Assembly (NCBI RefSeq): GCF_003388735.1
Contig: NZ_QUBQ01000001.1
Coordinates: 1,860,001 to 1,924,000 of the forward strand
DNA length: 64,000 bases
Source of the DNA: Paenibacillus paeoniae
GTDB lineage: Bacteria > Bacillota > Bacilli > Paenibacillales > Paenibacillaceae
Direction of reading: 5' to 3'
Program-made: the position numbers and the translations under genes
Notes under the pieces: model-generated
Seen by the model: the letters and a program-made list of their open reading frames with translations, nothing else
Told to the model about the DNA's origin: nothing
Databases searched by the model: none
In this document: positions 1-7,884 of the stretch, in pieces
Numbering within the stretch: position 1 is the stretch's first letter
How the letters are laid out: each line of letters begins with the position of its first letter

Positions 1-284
1 TTCGAGTGAACAATCTCTCGACCATTTACCAGATTCAATTGAATACCGCGTTCTCTCAAATGGCTGATGGCTAAATCGAATTTATGAGGGGAAATATTAA
101 AGGCAAAGTGATAGTAAGGCATTTCATCCCCGTTGTAAGCTTCAAAGGTTAATATGGAGTCGCCGCACTGAATACGAAGCAACTTCTCTGTATAGGCTAC
201 GATTGGCAAGCCGATCCTCACATGGTAGAACTGATACTGCTGATCCAATTCACTGGTCTGTAAAATCACTTCTCTTATCTTCAT
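1..284 (-). CDS. VOC (glyoxalase/dioxygenase-fold) family protein, 3' part cut off by the window edge
   Basis: The first 94 codons are visible; the rest lies outside the window. The ATG at 284 follows GAGGA at a normal distance. The visible part has the beta-alpha-beta pattern of a vicinal-oxygen-chelate half: a leading strand, a stretch reading FYHVRIGLP, then LLRIQCGDSILTFE and the acidic/aromatic run MPYYHFAFNI. That FAFNI-type strand is where VOC proteins usually carry a metal ligand. Such proteins are metal-dependent lyases, dioxygenases or resistance proteins, and the substrate cannot be told from this half. It is followed downstream in the same direction by nothing visible, and lies just behind a HAD hydrolase on the same strand. 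The family call is fairly sure; the function is unknown. Confidence 0.65.
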   Translation of the reverse strand, partial: MKIREVILQTSELDQQYQFYHVRIGLPIVAYTEKLLRIQCGDSILTFEAYNGDEMPYYHFAFNISPHKFDLAISHLRERGIQLNLVNGREIVHS

Positions 285-319
285 GCTGTCTTCCTCGATT
301 CATTAAAAAGTAAAGGAAC

Positions 320-1027
320 TTAGAGTTGTCTCCGTTCTGTATCGCTTTGTATTAATATCGAGTAGACGTCATCTAAATTATGGCAGATATAATCAGGGCA
401 GTATCCATCGGTTTGCTTTTTATGGAGCCGATTCAGCCAAACCGCTTTGATTCCGAGTTGTTGGGCGCCGTATACATCGCTTACCATCGAATCTCCGATA
501 TGAATAACTTCATGGGGCTGCAGCCCTGTCCGTTTCAAAGCTTCCAGAAATAGCTCCGCTCTTGGTTTGTAGGACCGCACGTCCTCACTTGTAATAATCG
601 CATCCGCATGTATGCCATGATGCCGGACTGCTTCTGCGATATCATCAGAATCAATATTCGACAGAATATATACCCTCGTCCCCTGTAGTTGCTTCAGAAA
701 TGGCAGTGTATCTGTATATAACCTTGGTTTCCTCCAATGGTCAAATTGAACCTCTATCAGCTCTTCCGCTCTACGTGTTGATTGAAAATGTTCCAGCGTC
801 TGCTTCAATGATTGGATGCCAATCGCTCTTTGGGTTTGATAGGTATCGCCGAAGCTATTTTGGAAAATTGCCGAAAAGCTCTTCCACCAAAATCTTCCGA
901 TCTCTTGTTGATTACAAGCTCTAGAAGCTGAATCTTGAATCTGTTGGTAAATTACCGGTAATATGTCGTCATCTTCATGTACTAATGTTCCATAAAAGTC
1001 CAGAAAAACAGCTTTGTACATCATCAT
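320..1027 (-). CDS. HAD-superfamily hydrolase (phosphatase)
   Basis: Cytoplasmic haloacid-dehalogenase-type phosphatase of about 235 residues. All four motifs are present: motif I DFYGTL near residue 10 (nucleophile Asp; the acid/base position is Tyr instead of the usual Asp), motif II ILSNIDSDD, motif III Lys in SYKPRAELF and motif IV IGDSMVSD. The helical cap between motifs I and II marks subclass I. The Tyr in motif I is typical of the dehalogenase/YfnB-like branch. The start at 1027 is chosen because GGAG lies 6 nt upstream; a longer reading frame to 1063 would begin inside a hairpin and has no ribosome site. The substrate is unknown. It is the first of three HAD hydrolases in 11 kb. Confidence 0.85.
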   Translation of the reverse strand: MMMYKAVFLDFYGTLVHEDDDILPVIYQQIQDSASRACNQQEIGRFWWKSFSAIFQNSFGDTYQTQRAIGIQSLKQTLEHFQSTRRAEELIEVQFDHWRKPRLYTDTLPFLKQLQGTRVYILSNIDSDDIAEAVRHHGIHADAIITSEDVRSYKPRAELFLEALKRTGLQPHEVIHIGDSMVSDVYGAQQLGIKAVWLNRLHKKQTDGYCPDYICHNLDDVYSILIQSDTERRQL

Positions 1028-1053
1028 TTCACGCTCCATATCGGTCGTAAGAA

Positions 1054-1092
1054 CATAACCCACCGGTGGCAGTTAACCATGGGTGGGTTATG
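1054..1092 (-). terminator. Perfect 11-bp inverted repeat, possible weak terminator/attenuator
   Basis: CATAACCCACC (1054-1064) and GGTGGGTTATG (1082-1092) pair perfectly around a 17-nt loop. On the minus strand only a short TTCTT follows, so as a terminator it would be weak. It sits between the 94-aa membrane protein gene and the HAD hydrolase, so it may end or attenuate the upstream transcript. Confidence 0.4.
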
Positions 1093-1101
1093 GAGAACAT
1101 A

Positions 1102-1386
1102 CTATAACATACGGCTTAACAGCATTCTTACTACATAATAGATGAAGGCGATGGCCAAAAATCCTGCGGACATAAATAAAATGGTTCTCCACCCGAATGA
1201 GCTTTGAATGAATCCAAAAGTTACTTTGGACTGTAGATAATCGACCGATTCATAGCTTTTTAGAATATCTGGCACATGCTTCTTGGTCAGCATATAACCT
1301 TGTACAATTCGCCATATGACTCCAACTAGAAGAATGACGAACGAGATAATAAGTGATTCCAATGCCAGCCATTTGTTGAAACTCAT
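1102..1386 (-). CDS. Small two-helix membrane protein of unknown function
   Basis: 94 residues with two hydrophobic helices, about residues 10-28 and 68-90, joined by a polar loop of about 40 residues. The ATG at 1386 follows GGAGG. No family recognised. It lies 14 bp behind the 152-aa PH-like membrane protein and is probably in the same transcript. The arrangement (small two-helix protein beside a two-helix protein with a PH-like tail) recurs at 3190-3928, where the order is reversed and the small gene is frameshifted. An inference from this is that the two proteins act together at the membrane. Confidence 0.6.
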   Translation of the reverse strand: MSFNKWLALESLIISFVILLVGVIWRIVQGYMLTKKHVPDILKSYESVDYLQSKVTFGFIQSSFGWRTILFMSAGFLAIAFIYYVVRMLLSRML

Positions 1387-1400
1387 GATATTCCTCCAGT

Positions 1401-1859
1401 TTATAAGGAAAAGATCGGGCTAGCCTTTACTCTGTTAACTAATGTCAACTCATGCTGAATGGAATAGTCCACTAGCTTGCGAGCGATGTCTTCCCGGTGA
1501 TTCGGATCAATTGAATAGGCGATCCTGCTCCACTTTCCTTTTACATGCAATTTGAATATATAATTCGTGATGATGAGTCGGTCAATATCTTCGACCTGAA
1601 CTTTCTGATCGGCAATCATAATGAAGCTAGGATCAAGCACGACTGTCGAGGTCGCACTGTGCTTTTTCATTTTAATGAATAGGTAAACAAAGTAACTAAA
1701 CAAAAGGAGTAAAACGATAATACTTGCAGTGTTAATGTTGCTATTGCTCGATCCCCACTTGTTGGCTGATAGAACCATAATATTAAAAGGCACTAGTAAC
1801 AACATCCAATAAGCAACAGGGCGTTTTGTCATAAATGTATTTGGATTCATATTGTTCAC
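1401..1859 (-). CDS. Membrane protein with two N-terminal helices and a PH-like cytoplasmic tail
   Basis: 152 residues. Two adjacent hydrophobic segments (about residues 17-32 and 44-63) are followed by a soluble tail of about 85 residues made of short beta strands and a final helix. The tail begins TVVLDPSFIMIADQ and continues with VEDIDRLIITNYIFKLHVKG, the strand pattern seen in bacterial PH (bPH) domains. Its layout matches the 148-aa protein at 3190-3636, so the two look like distant paralogues. Function unknown. The gene leads a two-gene unit with the 94-aa membrane protein and is divergent from the secreted protein at 2016. Confidence 0.6.
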   Translation of the reverse strand: MNNMNPNTFMTKRPVAYWMLLLVPFNIMVLSANKWGSSNSNINTASIIVLLLLFSYFVYLFIKMKKHSATSTVVLDPSFIMIADQKVQVEDIDRLIITNYIFKLHVKGKWSRIAYSIDPNHREDIARKLVDYSIQHELTLVNRVKASPIFSL

Positions 1860-2015
1860 CTCGTTTGATGCTCACCTGCCTATTGTACCATCATATTCCA
1901 GCAGATTGAAGAAGTTTTTACTTAGGAAACAATCAAATTTGGGTATTACATGCAACTTTTCTAATTATACACTGTCTATAGTGTGAAGAAGGATAATGCG
2001 TTCAAATGAAGGAGA

Positions 2016-3095
2016 GTGAACATCATAAAGAAGTTTATATTAGGACTAATTTGCGGAATGGCAGTTATTGTATTCACTGCTGCAGCCGTATCCGAGGAGG
2101 TCAGAGCTAAATTAACACCTGTATTTGTGACGTTTCACCTCGGCGGCGAAGAAAATGCGCTTAGCTCGGATGACACCAAAATATTGAATTATAAAGGCCA
2201 GCTGTTCGTACCGCTGCGATCCTTTGCGAATGAGATGGGCGGCTCCGTCTATTACACGGCCCCGGTCAATGGTGAGAGAGCTAAGGTGGACATTTATTAT
2301 GAAGATGATCGAGATATGACGCTGAAAGACAAAGAGGGCTATGTTAGTCTGGCCAATCTGGATGTTCGTTTTGCACTGGATGATAGTATGCCTGGAATTA
2401 ATGGTACGGTCAAGATCAATAAAGTCGTCCCAAAAGATCGCGATATAGTGATTTCCGTCTTGGACAGCAATGGCAACACACTAGGCGTTAGCGGAGCAAT
2501 TCAGTCCTCTGATCCTTTTCATTTGCCAATATCACAGATCAAGCAAGGGAATATAATCAACTTCGGTACGTACTTCCCTTATATGTCAACGCCGGATAAG
2601 TATACACTCAAGGTAGAAGTAGTAAAGAAAACGGACTGGGCATACTCTCAAGGATATATAGGGACGGTTTCAGGTGCGGGTGGTTTTAACGGTTTCCCTT
2701 TAAATCCCGCAATCCATGGTACTAATCATCAAAACAAGTTAGGAGAATCTACTCCTATTGTTGTTAATGTAATTAATATTGGCAAGGAAGACTCTATTGT
2801 CATAACCAAACCATTTACCCTTAGTGTGGAAATTTCAGACAGCAACGGTAAGATCATTCGTACACTCACAACAAAACCTTTTCAAGGAGAAATCCTATGG
2901 AGATATGGTTCGATTCGTACAACAATTCCATGGGATCAAAAAGACAGCTCTGGTAAAAAAGTAACCAAAGGCGAGTATCAAGCCAACCTATTAACAACCG
3001 TAGCTGAAGGCCACTATAAAAACAAACCCGATAAGATCATAAAATTTGATCTGCTACATTCCATGCAAGCAAGCATATCGCTTTTGCTTGAATAA
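2016..3095 (+). CDS. Secreted protein with copper-amine-oxidase-type 'stalk' domain and BsuPI-like domain
   Basis: 359 residues, probably exported. An N-terminal signal sequence (about residues 5-25, hydrophobic after IIKK) precedes a stalk domain in which KILNYKGQLFVPLRSFANEM and EGYVSLANL are typical of the copper-amine-oxidase-N repeats of Paenibacillus secreted proteins. The C-terminal third (GKIIRTL, then WDQKDSSGKKVTKGEYQANL) resembles the BsuPI/FlgD-like immunoglobulin fold. No enzyme domain is visible, so a structural or wall-associated role is likely. The start is odd: the GTG at 2016 is only 1-2 nt behind the AAGGAG, and ATC at 2022 or ATA at 2025 in the same frame would be better spaced. 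A strong terminator follows directly. Confidence 0.7.
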   Translation: MNIIKKFILGLICGMAVIVFTAAAVSEEVRAKLTPVFVTFHLGGEENALSSDDTKILNYKGQLFVPLRSFANEMGGSVYYTAPVNGERAKVDIYYEDDRDMTLKDKEGYVSLANLDVRFALDDSMPGINGTVKINKVVPKDRDIVISVLDSNGNTLGVSGAIQSSDPFHLPISQIKQGNIINFGTYFPYMSTPDKYTLKVEVVKKTDWAYSQGYIGTVSGAGGFNGFPLNPAIHGTNHQNKLGESTPIVVNVINIGKEDSIVITKPFTLSVEISDSNGKIIRTLTTKPFQGEILWRYGSIRTTIPWDQKDSSGKKVTKGEYQANLLTTVAEGHYKNKPDKIIKFDLLHSMQASISLLLE

Positions 3096-3142
3096 AAAAC
3101 AAGCTTCCTGCTCCGGTTCCCGGTAGTTTGGAAGCTTGTTTT
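3096..3142 (+). terminator. Rho-independent terminator of the stalk-domain gene
   Basis: AAAACAAGCTTCC (3096-3108) pairs over 13 bp with GGAAGCTTGTTTT (3130-3142). The stem starts immediately behind the stop codon and ends in a T-rich run. The complementary A/T flanks make it usable from both sides. Confidence 0.8.
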
Positions 3143-3189
3143 CTTACTCCACATCTGGCTTAAAGCTTAAGGAGTTGGTTACCCTCACA

Positions 3190-3636
3190 TTAATTATGCC
3201 TTAGCAGAACGTTGTTCTGACTACAAAAATGAAGGATTACAGACCCTAGTTTCTCCGATTGTTCCTTATGTTTTAACTTAAGCCGCATGATTGTTAATCC
3301 CTTATTTTTCCTTCTAAGATAAAGATCGACTTTGTCTTTAGCTAAAACCATTTCCGTTATATGTTCCGCTTGAATAGTCGTTGCGTTAAAAATAAGCTGA
3401 TCATTGGCGACAATAAGTTCTTTTGATCTTTTAACTTCAATTGCATGCCATAGTAAACATATAAGTGATAGCAGAAACGCGGCTGACATCAATGGAACTC
3501 GAAGATTTGTATCCATCAGAAGAGCAATACAGATAAAAATCAACATGCTAACTTGCATGATAGCTGTAAGCGCAAAGCTTTTCCACGTCTGGAACTGCTG
3601 CATAATAAACTCAGAGTTTCTTTGTATCTCGCTCAA
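3190..3636 (-). CDS. Membrane protein with two N-terminal helices and a PH-like tail (paralogue of 1401-1859)
   Basis: 148 residues. Hydrophobic helices at about residues 17-39 and 47-64 precede a soluble tail: LIVANDQLIFNATTIQAEHI, then KDKVDLYLRRKNKGLTIMRL and a final helix. This strand-rich tail resembles a bacterial PH domain and matches the layout of the protein at 1401-1859. It starts with TTG at 3636; the T, G and A of that codon region overlap the TGA of the upstream frameshifted gene, so translation is coupled. Function unknown. Its partner gene is broken, so the pair may be decaying. Confidence 0.6.
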   Translation of the reverse strand: MSEIQRNSEFIMQQFQTWKSFALTAIMQVSMLIFICIALLMDTNLRVPLMSAAFLLSLICLLWHAIEVKRSKELIVANDQLIFNATTIQAEHITEMVLAKDKVDLYLRRKNKGLTIMRLKLKHKEQSEKLGSVILHFCSQNNVLLRHN

Positions 3637-3928
3637 TTAGGATCCCTTTCCTTTATGTTTGAATCTGTTTCATTCCAATTTTTCTCTATGATTGTCGATT
3701 GTTTTTTCGTCACTTTTTTTATATCCGGTAAAAAGAGGCAGATCCCTGCGATCAACGCCATCCAGCTAAGAACTAAGGGGCCGCTTCCCACATACTCTAG
3801 CATGTCAGAAAATAGACTTTTGCTCCATGAGCTAAGATTCGAGCCAAATATGGCCGCCGCAATATATCGTACTCCATAAAGGAATGCAGCTATTCCAATA
3901 AAAACAAGCCAATCGATCTTCTATTCAT
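3633..3928 (-). pseudogene. Frameshifted small two-helix membrane protein
   Basis: An ATG at 3928 with an ideal ribosome site (AAGGAGG) opens a frame that stops after 12 codons. Shifting by one base after the third codon gives an uninterrupted frame of about 98 residues starting MN(R)KIDWLVFIGIAAF and ending KERDPN, with the TGA at 3633-3635 overlapping the TTG start of the next gene. The likely lesion is loss of one A in an A-run (AGAAAG to AGAAG) near 3919. The product would have two membrane helices, like the 94-aa protein at 1102. Real mutation, sequencing error and programmed shift cannot be separated here. Confidence 0.65.
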
Positions 3929-3954
3929 AATATCCTCCTTCAACAAGTGTTCAT

Positions 3955-4020
3955 CTAATATATGTAAACATACTGTTTTTGTCCTATTCTCGCTATCTCT
4001 TCGTAAACATATTGCTTCAT
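3955..4020 (-). pseudogene. 21-codon ORF resembling the N-terminus of an ArsR-type regulator (possible remnant)
   Basis: The ATG at 4020 overlaps the TGA of the HAD gene (ATGA). The peptide starts MKQYVYEEIARIG, which is how many ArsR-family repressors begin, then runs into an unrelated end and a TAG. This fits a truncated regulator gene once coupled to the HAD gene. The resemblance covers only about 13 residues, so the call is weak. Confidence 0.3.
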
Positions 4021-4676
4021 AAAAAATGTTTAAGTTCTCTTATGTCTAATATGTTTCCAAATGGCACTACGCCGTTTTTGTTCATTTTCTCGGTATCGCC
4101 ATTATAGGCGATAAAAGCGATTCCTGCATTGGCTGAAGCCTTACCATCGATCCAGGAGTCGCCTACTGATATCCATTCTAATGCTGATGTAGAATTAAAA
4201 TGTTCCAACACGCATAGAAAACCATCAGGAGAAGGTTTAATCTCTTTCATCACTCCCCTGCCGACTACATAATCAAAATATGATAGTATTTGATGATCCC
4301 GAAGCGCTGTCTCAGCCGCTTCCATTGCGTTATTTGTGACAACCGCTAACTTGTAGTGTCCGCGAAGGTCATCCAGAAGTTTCAGAACGCCCTCTTCAAG
4401 ATCAGCTCCTTTCATCCCTCTTACTTCATACTTTTTAGGAATATCCCACATTTCACGGATACTCTCGGTACTCATATTGTTCGTGGATAACGCAAGCGTA
4501 ATAATAGTGGATGTAGTATGATGCTCAAGATTCATATTAGGAGGCAGATATTCCGCGTTGACCAAATATTGATAAGTATCTCGCTTCATCGAGTCAAAAT
4601 CTATCCTTGATCGCAGCAACGTATTGTCCATGTCAAATATGATACCTTTTATCGTACAATTTTCAGGCGACATCAT
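4017..4676 (-). CDS. HAD-superfamily hydrolase (phosphoglycolate-phosphatase-like)
   Basis: About 219 residues from the ATG at 4676, which has AGGGG upstream; an upstream in-frame ATG at 4730 lacks a ribosome site. Motif I is DMDNTLL near residue 15 (nucleophile and acid/base Asp both present), motif II VVTNN, motif III Lys in EIKPSP and motif IV GDSWIDGKA. The helical cap between motifs I and II is that of subclass I. The Asn in DMDNTLL and the overall layout suggest a phosphoglycolate- or pyrophosphate-phosphatase-type enzyme, but the substrate is not readable. Its stop overlaps a small ORF that may be a broken ArsR gene. Confidence 0.85.
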   Translation of the reverse strand: MMSPENCTIKGIIFDMDNTLLRSRIDFDSMKRDTYQYLVNAEYLPPNMNLEHHTTSTIITLALSTNNMSTESIREMWDIPKKYEVRGMKGADLEEGVLKLLDDLRGHYKLAVVTNNAMEAAETALRDHQILSYFDYVVGRGVMKEIKPSPDGFLCVLEHFNSTSALEWISVGDSWIDGKASANAGIAFIAYNGDTEKMNKNGVVPFGNILDIRELKHFL

Positions 4677-4835
4677 TGCGTATTCCCCTCTTTTATATCC
4701 TATGGTCCGCTTTAACTTTGATTCGCGCATTTTCTTCAGTTCAGGCTGATCTCACATTATAAATAAAATATTGGCTGGATATCTTCTCAGCCGTCAGACG
4801 CCGCCATTTGTTTCTGCTGCAAATGAATAGCAGCT

Positions 4836-5420
4836 TTATAAAAGCTTCCCCTTTAAGTTGATTTTGATCTCGGGCCATTCGTTGAAAATAATACTGTAAA
4901 TTACATAATCCAGATTATAATATTTTCTTCGAAGTATTCCTTCTTTAGTTGCACCTAATCGCTCAATCGCTTTCTGTGACCTGACATTATCGGTTGTCGT
5001 AACGATTTCTACTCTTACCACTTCCAGCATCTCAAATGCATATTGTAACATCAGAAATTTGCATTCTGTATTGACACTCGTTCTCCATACTGTGGGTGAA
5101 AACCAGGTTGTTCCAATATTCAAATTTTTATTTTCCTCAGAGATGCGAAGAAACCGCGTAGTGCCAACATATTCTTGCCGCTCTTTGTCATACACGGCAT
5201 ATGGATACTGCTCCTTCCTTTCACGGCAATCCATTGCTTTATGCACAAATGTCGTCATCTCTTCCAATGTCTTTATGACATAAGGATAATGAGTCCATAT
5301 CTCGGGATCTCTAGAGCAATTATAGAGCGGATGGATATGTTCTTCCTCAAGCGGAACTAGCTTCACTCTCTTTCCTTCCAAGGCCGAAAATATATACAAA
5401 TCCTTCACCCTTTCATTCAA
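4836..5420 (-). CDS. GNAT-family N-acetyltransferase, RimJ/RimL-like
   Basis: 194 residues with the GNAT_3 layout of RimJ/RimL ribosomal-protein or small-molecule acetyltransferases. It starts with a strand reading GKRVKLVPLEEEHI. The central GTTRFL strand and NIGTTWFSPTVWRT precede the acetyl-CoA binding helix with TECKFLMLQYAFE. The conserved RVEIVTTTDNVRSQKAIERL and GATKEGILRR follow. Acetyl-CoA is the donor; the acceptor is unknown. It is a single gene with no obvious operon partner. Family call secure, substrate open. Confidence 0.85.
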   Translation of the reverse strand: MNERVKDLYIFSALEGKRVKLVPLEEEHIHPLYNCSRDPEIWTHYPYVIKTLEEMTTFVHKAMDCRERKEQYPYAVYDKERQEYVGTTRFLRISEENKNLNIGTTWFSPTVWRTSVNTECKFLMLQYAFEMLEVVRVEIVTTTDNVRSQKAIERLGATKEGILRRKYYNLDYVIYSIIFNEWPEIKINLKGKLL

Positions 5421-5525
5421 AAGTGACGTTATGAGTTTCTATCATTTGAAATATTCTTTCCATTTAAAGTATACTCAATGTTTAAAGGTTTATATAGACA
5501 ATCTTAATAAAGGAGTTGTTTTGAA

Positions 5526-5996
5526 ATGCCATTAGAACAAATCACCATGAATCGATCCGAAATAAAGCTAGTTGGATACCGTGTACACGTATCTTTGAAT
5601 CAAGATTTGGAAGAAAACATTGTTGTAAACTTGCGCGAGGAAATGACAAAACAGCGACATCATATATCCAATCAAACGAATGCAGGCATGTATCTGGTTC
5701 AAATCTACCCCGAAGAGGAGTGGACGCCGGATGTGCCGTTTACTAGTTTGGTTGCAGTAGAAGTTAGTGAATATAGTGAAGCGCCTGAAGGATGTGTCAC
5801 ACATACGATTCCATCCGGTCAATATGTGAAAGTCACGCATAAGGGACCAGAATCTGATATCGGAGAAGCTTACGATTGGATTCGCGAACAAGATATTTGC
5901 AGCGTTCGTTCATTTGATTTCGAGTATTGGGCGCCAAAAGCTTCCTTTGACGAGGAAGACAGTATGATCGATATTTATTTGCCAGTAGAAGAATAA
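5526..5996 (+). CDS. GyrI-like small-molecule-binding / AraC effector-domain protein
   Basis: 156 residues without a DNA-binding domain. The protein shows the two-fold alpha/beta pattern of the GyrI/Rob effector-binding fold: KLVGYRVHVSL near the start, then MYLVQIYPEE, SLVAVEVSEY, and IPSGQYVKVTHKGP followed by AYDWI. FDFEYWAPK and DIYLPVEE close it; the late acidic residue in a strand before DIYLPV is a family mark. Stand-alone members bind amphipathic small molecules or act as hydrolases. The ATG follows AAGGAG. It has its own terminator and reads alone on the plus strand between minus-strand genes. Confidence 0.8.
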   Translation: MPLEQITMNRSEIKLVGYRVHVSLNQDLEENIVVNLREEMTKQRHHISNQTNAGMYLVQIYPEEEWTPDVPFTSLVAVEVSEYSEAPEGCVTHTIPSGQYVKVTHKGPESDIGEAYDWIREQDICSVRSFDFEYWAPKASFDEEDSMIDIYLPVEE

Positions 5997-6011
5997 GCAG
6001 TGTTTGTAGTT

Positions 6012-6041
6012 AGAACTCGTGCAGTTGGCGGGTTCTTTTTA
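6012..6041 (+). terminator. Terminator of the GyrI-like gene
   Basis: AGAACTCG (6012-6019) pairs with CGGGTTCT (6029-6036), with one U-G pair, and runs into five T residues. Confidence 0.7.
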
Positions 6042-6084
6042 TATCCAAATATCCATATAGACGTGCGTATGTCAAATAAAAAAG

Positions 6085-6106
6085 TGAGAGAATTTCTTCT
6101 CTCACC
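6085..6106 (-). terminator. Terminator of the DUF2569-like gene
   Basis: GTGAGAGAA (6085-6093) and TTCTCTCAC (6098-6106) form a perfect 9-bp stem with a 4-nt loop. Read on the minus strand it is followed by a T run and lies just downstream of the gene ending at 6138. Confidence 0.75.
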
Positions 6107-6137
6107 CTAAATGATTACTTATTGTGGAAATGTAAGG

Positions 6138-6644
6138 TTAATGAATGAATGTATTTTTAACGCGAATGGACCTAATAAAATAAGGGATCCAGATGAGACA
6201 AACACCAGCCGATCTAACCAACTCGAAAATCGTGCTGCCGTCATCAAGACTTTTTGCTAATGGAATTTGAAGGAGAAGCGCATAATCGATCACTCCTACA
6301 ATCAAGAAGGAACTAAAGTAAATAATCATTAATCGCGGTAAAATCGCTTTTTTACTATAGAAGCAAACGATTATATATATCCAAAAAGCAAAAAACAATA
6401 CATGATAAATAACTTCAAACAAAATTAGAGGCTTCCATAAAGCATGATACATAGCGGAGCCTTTCTGCGTAAGCAGCTCCCAAGACCCGTCACCAAAAAT
6501 GCTTACCGATCCCATGAACTGAAAGAATGAAGCAATTATGGTGACATACAGGCCAATTTGAACTACGACTAACCAACCTCCTAGTCCCGAAATGAGTTGA
6601 GGTAATGGTTTAATTTCTTGCGTAGCCTGAGTCTGAGTTTCCAT
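6138..6644 (-). CDS. DUF2569-like four-helix membrane protein
   Basis: About 168 residues from the ATG at 6644 (AAAGGGA upstream); a TTG at 6665 would add seven residues. The protein begins with a polar tail and then LISGLGGWLVVVQIGLY, the hallmark opening of DUF2569 proteins. It has about four membrane helices, a loop with CFYSKKAILPRLMI, and ends in the conserved IWIPYFIRSIRVKNTF. It sits in the cytoplasmic membrane and its function is unknown in all members. It lies about 200 bp downstream of the RDD protein on the same strand. Confidence 0.75.
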   Translation of the reverse strand: METQTQATQEIKPLPQLISGLGGWLVVVQIGLYVTIIASFFQFMGSVSIFGDGSWELLTQKGSAMYHALWKPLILFEVIYHVLFFAFWIYIIVCFYSKKAILPRLMIIYFSSFLIVGVIDYALLLQIPLAKSLDDGSTIFELVRSAGVCLIWIPYFIRSIRVKNTFIH

Positions 6645-6847
6645 TGATACACGTCCCTTTGTCAAATGTAAGTTTGGTCTATTCTAGCTTCGCCAAGAAA
6701 GTTCCGTCCTGAACATTCCTGACCCACCATAATAAACCCTCTACTTACTTATCGTCCCATCAAGGGAAAATATTAAGAGACAAAGACAAAACAAGGCCTT
6801 TCTAAACTCTTATACATTTGTATCTGGTTTCTCATCTATTTTTTAAC

Positions 6848-7375
6848 CTATAAATCAATATAATTAATGAGAGCAATACTATTGAACAACACGATAATCA
6901 TCGGACAAATCAACATTCTGAAAATACCTATTTTCTTATAAGTAACCTTTAAGTTCAAATCCCGATCCCATGATGTAATCTTTGCATATCTTAAATTGTC
7001 ATAGCCGATCATATAGCAAGCCAGGTTGATTAGACCTACGCCCACTCCCATACCTCGAAACCAAACCAATATGGCTCGTTTTAACGCAGTATACTTAGGG
7101 ACAGCACTGCCTTCTGAGCTTAACACGCGTATACCCAATATTTTCTTACCCGGAGTTGTGCCGAATATTGCCATGTACCCCCATTCCATGAATATCCATA
7201 AAAAAGTAGTAAGGGCATTAAAACTGAAGCTAGACATGCGTTCAATGCTTGCTTCATGCAGGAAGACCCATACCATGCCAATAATCGTAGCATGTATTAA
7301 TACATCAAAGGTTCTTGCCCAAAATCGTAGCCAAGGTCTTTCTTTTTCTACTACCTGCGTAATTGCTGTCTCCAA
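6848..7375 (-). CDS. RDD family membrane protein
   Basis: 175 residues. RPWLRFWARTFDVLIHATI near the start supplies the Arg and Asp of the RDD signature. GTTPGKKILGIRVLS is the family's most conserved loop, and WDRD closes the domain. About four helices are seen. RDD proteins are membrane proteins; some have been linked to ion or proton exchange. The start is TTG at 7375, placed 8 nt behind GGAGGGG. Neighbours on both sides are membrane proteins or lipoproteins without a common pathway. Confidence 0.85.
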   Translation of the reverse strand: METAITQVVEKERPWLRFWARTFDVLIHATIIGMVWVFLHEASIERMSSFSFNALTTFLWIFMEWGYMAIFGTTPGKKILGIRVLSSEGSAVPKYTALKRAILVWFRGMGVGVGLINLACYMIGYDNLRYAKITSWDRDLNLKVTYKKIGIFRMLICPMIIVLFNSIALINYIDL

Positions 7376-7476
7376 GCTTTCCCCTCCATAAATAGATCAT
7401 AGATGTTGAAGCCGATACTTTACCAACTACTAATACTATCATATTTATGGAATATTGTGCATGATTATTTCCATCA

Positions 7477-7869
7477 TTACCCTTCAACCAGCTTGAAATA
7501 TCGGATATCCCCTGCATCCGTTTCTGCAATCACAATATCTCCACGCTCTTTGGCACCATATATTTTTGTACCGATTGGCAATTGATTTGCTGCTCCATTC
7601 TCAAATTGTTCTGCATCATCCGTTTTTAATGTAATCTCCAACAAGAATTCACCCTTCGTAAGTTCTACTTCATCAACCCAATCAATCCCCGAAACGAGCA
7701 CCACATCATTGTACATGATCATGTTGGCTTCAGGGTTTCCCTTCAATACTTCTTGAACCGTCGGATTTCCAATGCTATTTGGAATTGTACCGTTCTTTTT
7801 CTCAAACGTCCCTGTACCGCAACCCGCTAGCACCATAACCATACAAATGACTAGAAGCCATCCTTTCAT
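7477..7869 (-). CDS. Small lipoprotein of unknown function
   Basis: About 130 residues. The signal peptide ends in the lipobox LAGC at residues 16-19, so the mature protein should be anchored by a diacylglyceryl cysteine on the outer face of the membrane. The mature part has a strand reading VVLVSGIDWVDEVE, then GEFLLEITLKTDDAEQF and GTKIYGAKERGDIVIAETD, and resembles a small OB-like or barrel domain. The start at 7869 is favoured over the GTG at 7878 because AAGGAG is then well placed. It lies 15 bp behind another lipoprotein gene, so the two are probably co-transcribed. Confidence 0.7.
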   Translation of the reverse strand: MKGWLLVICMVMVLAGCGTGTFEKKNGTIPNSIGNPTVQEVLKGNPEANMIMYNDVVLVSGIDWVDEVELTKGEFLLEITLKTDDAEQFENGAANQLPIGTKIYGAKERGDIVIAETDAGDIRYFKLVEG

Positions 7870-7884
7870 ATAGCTCACTCCTTA

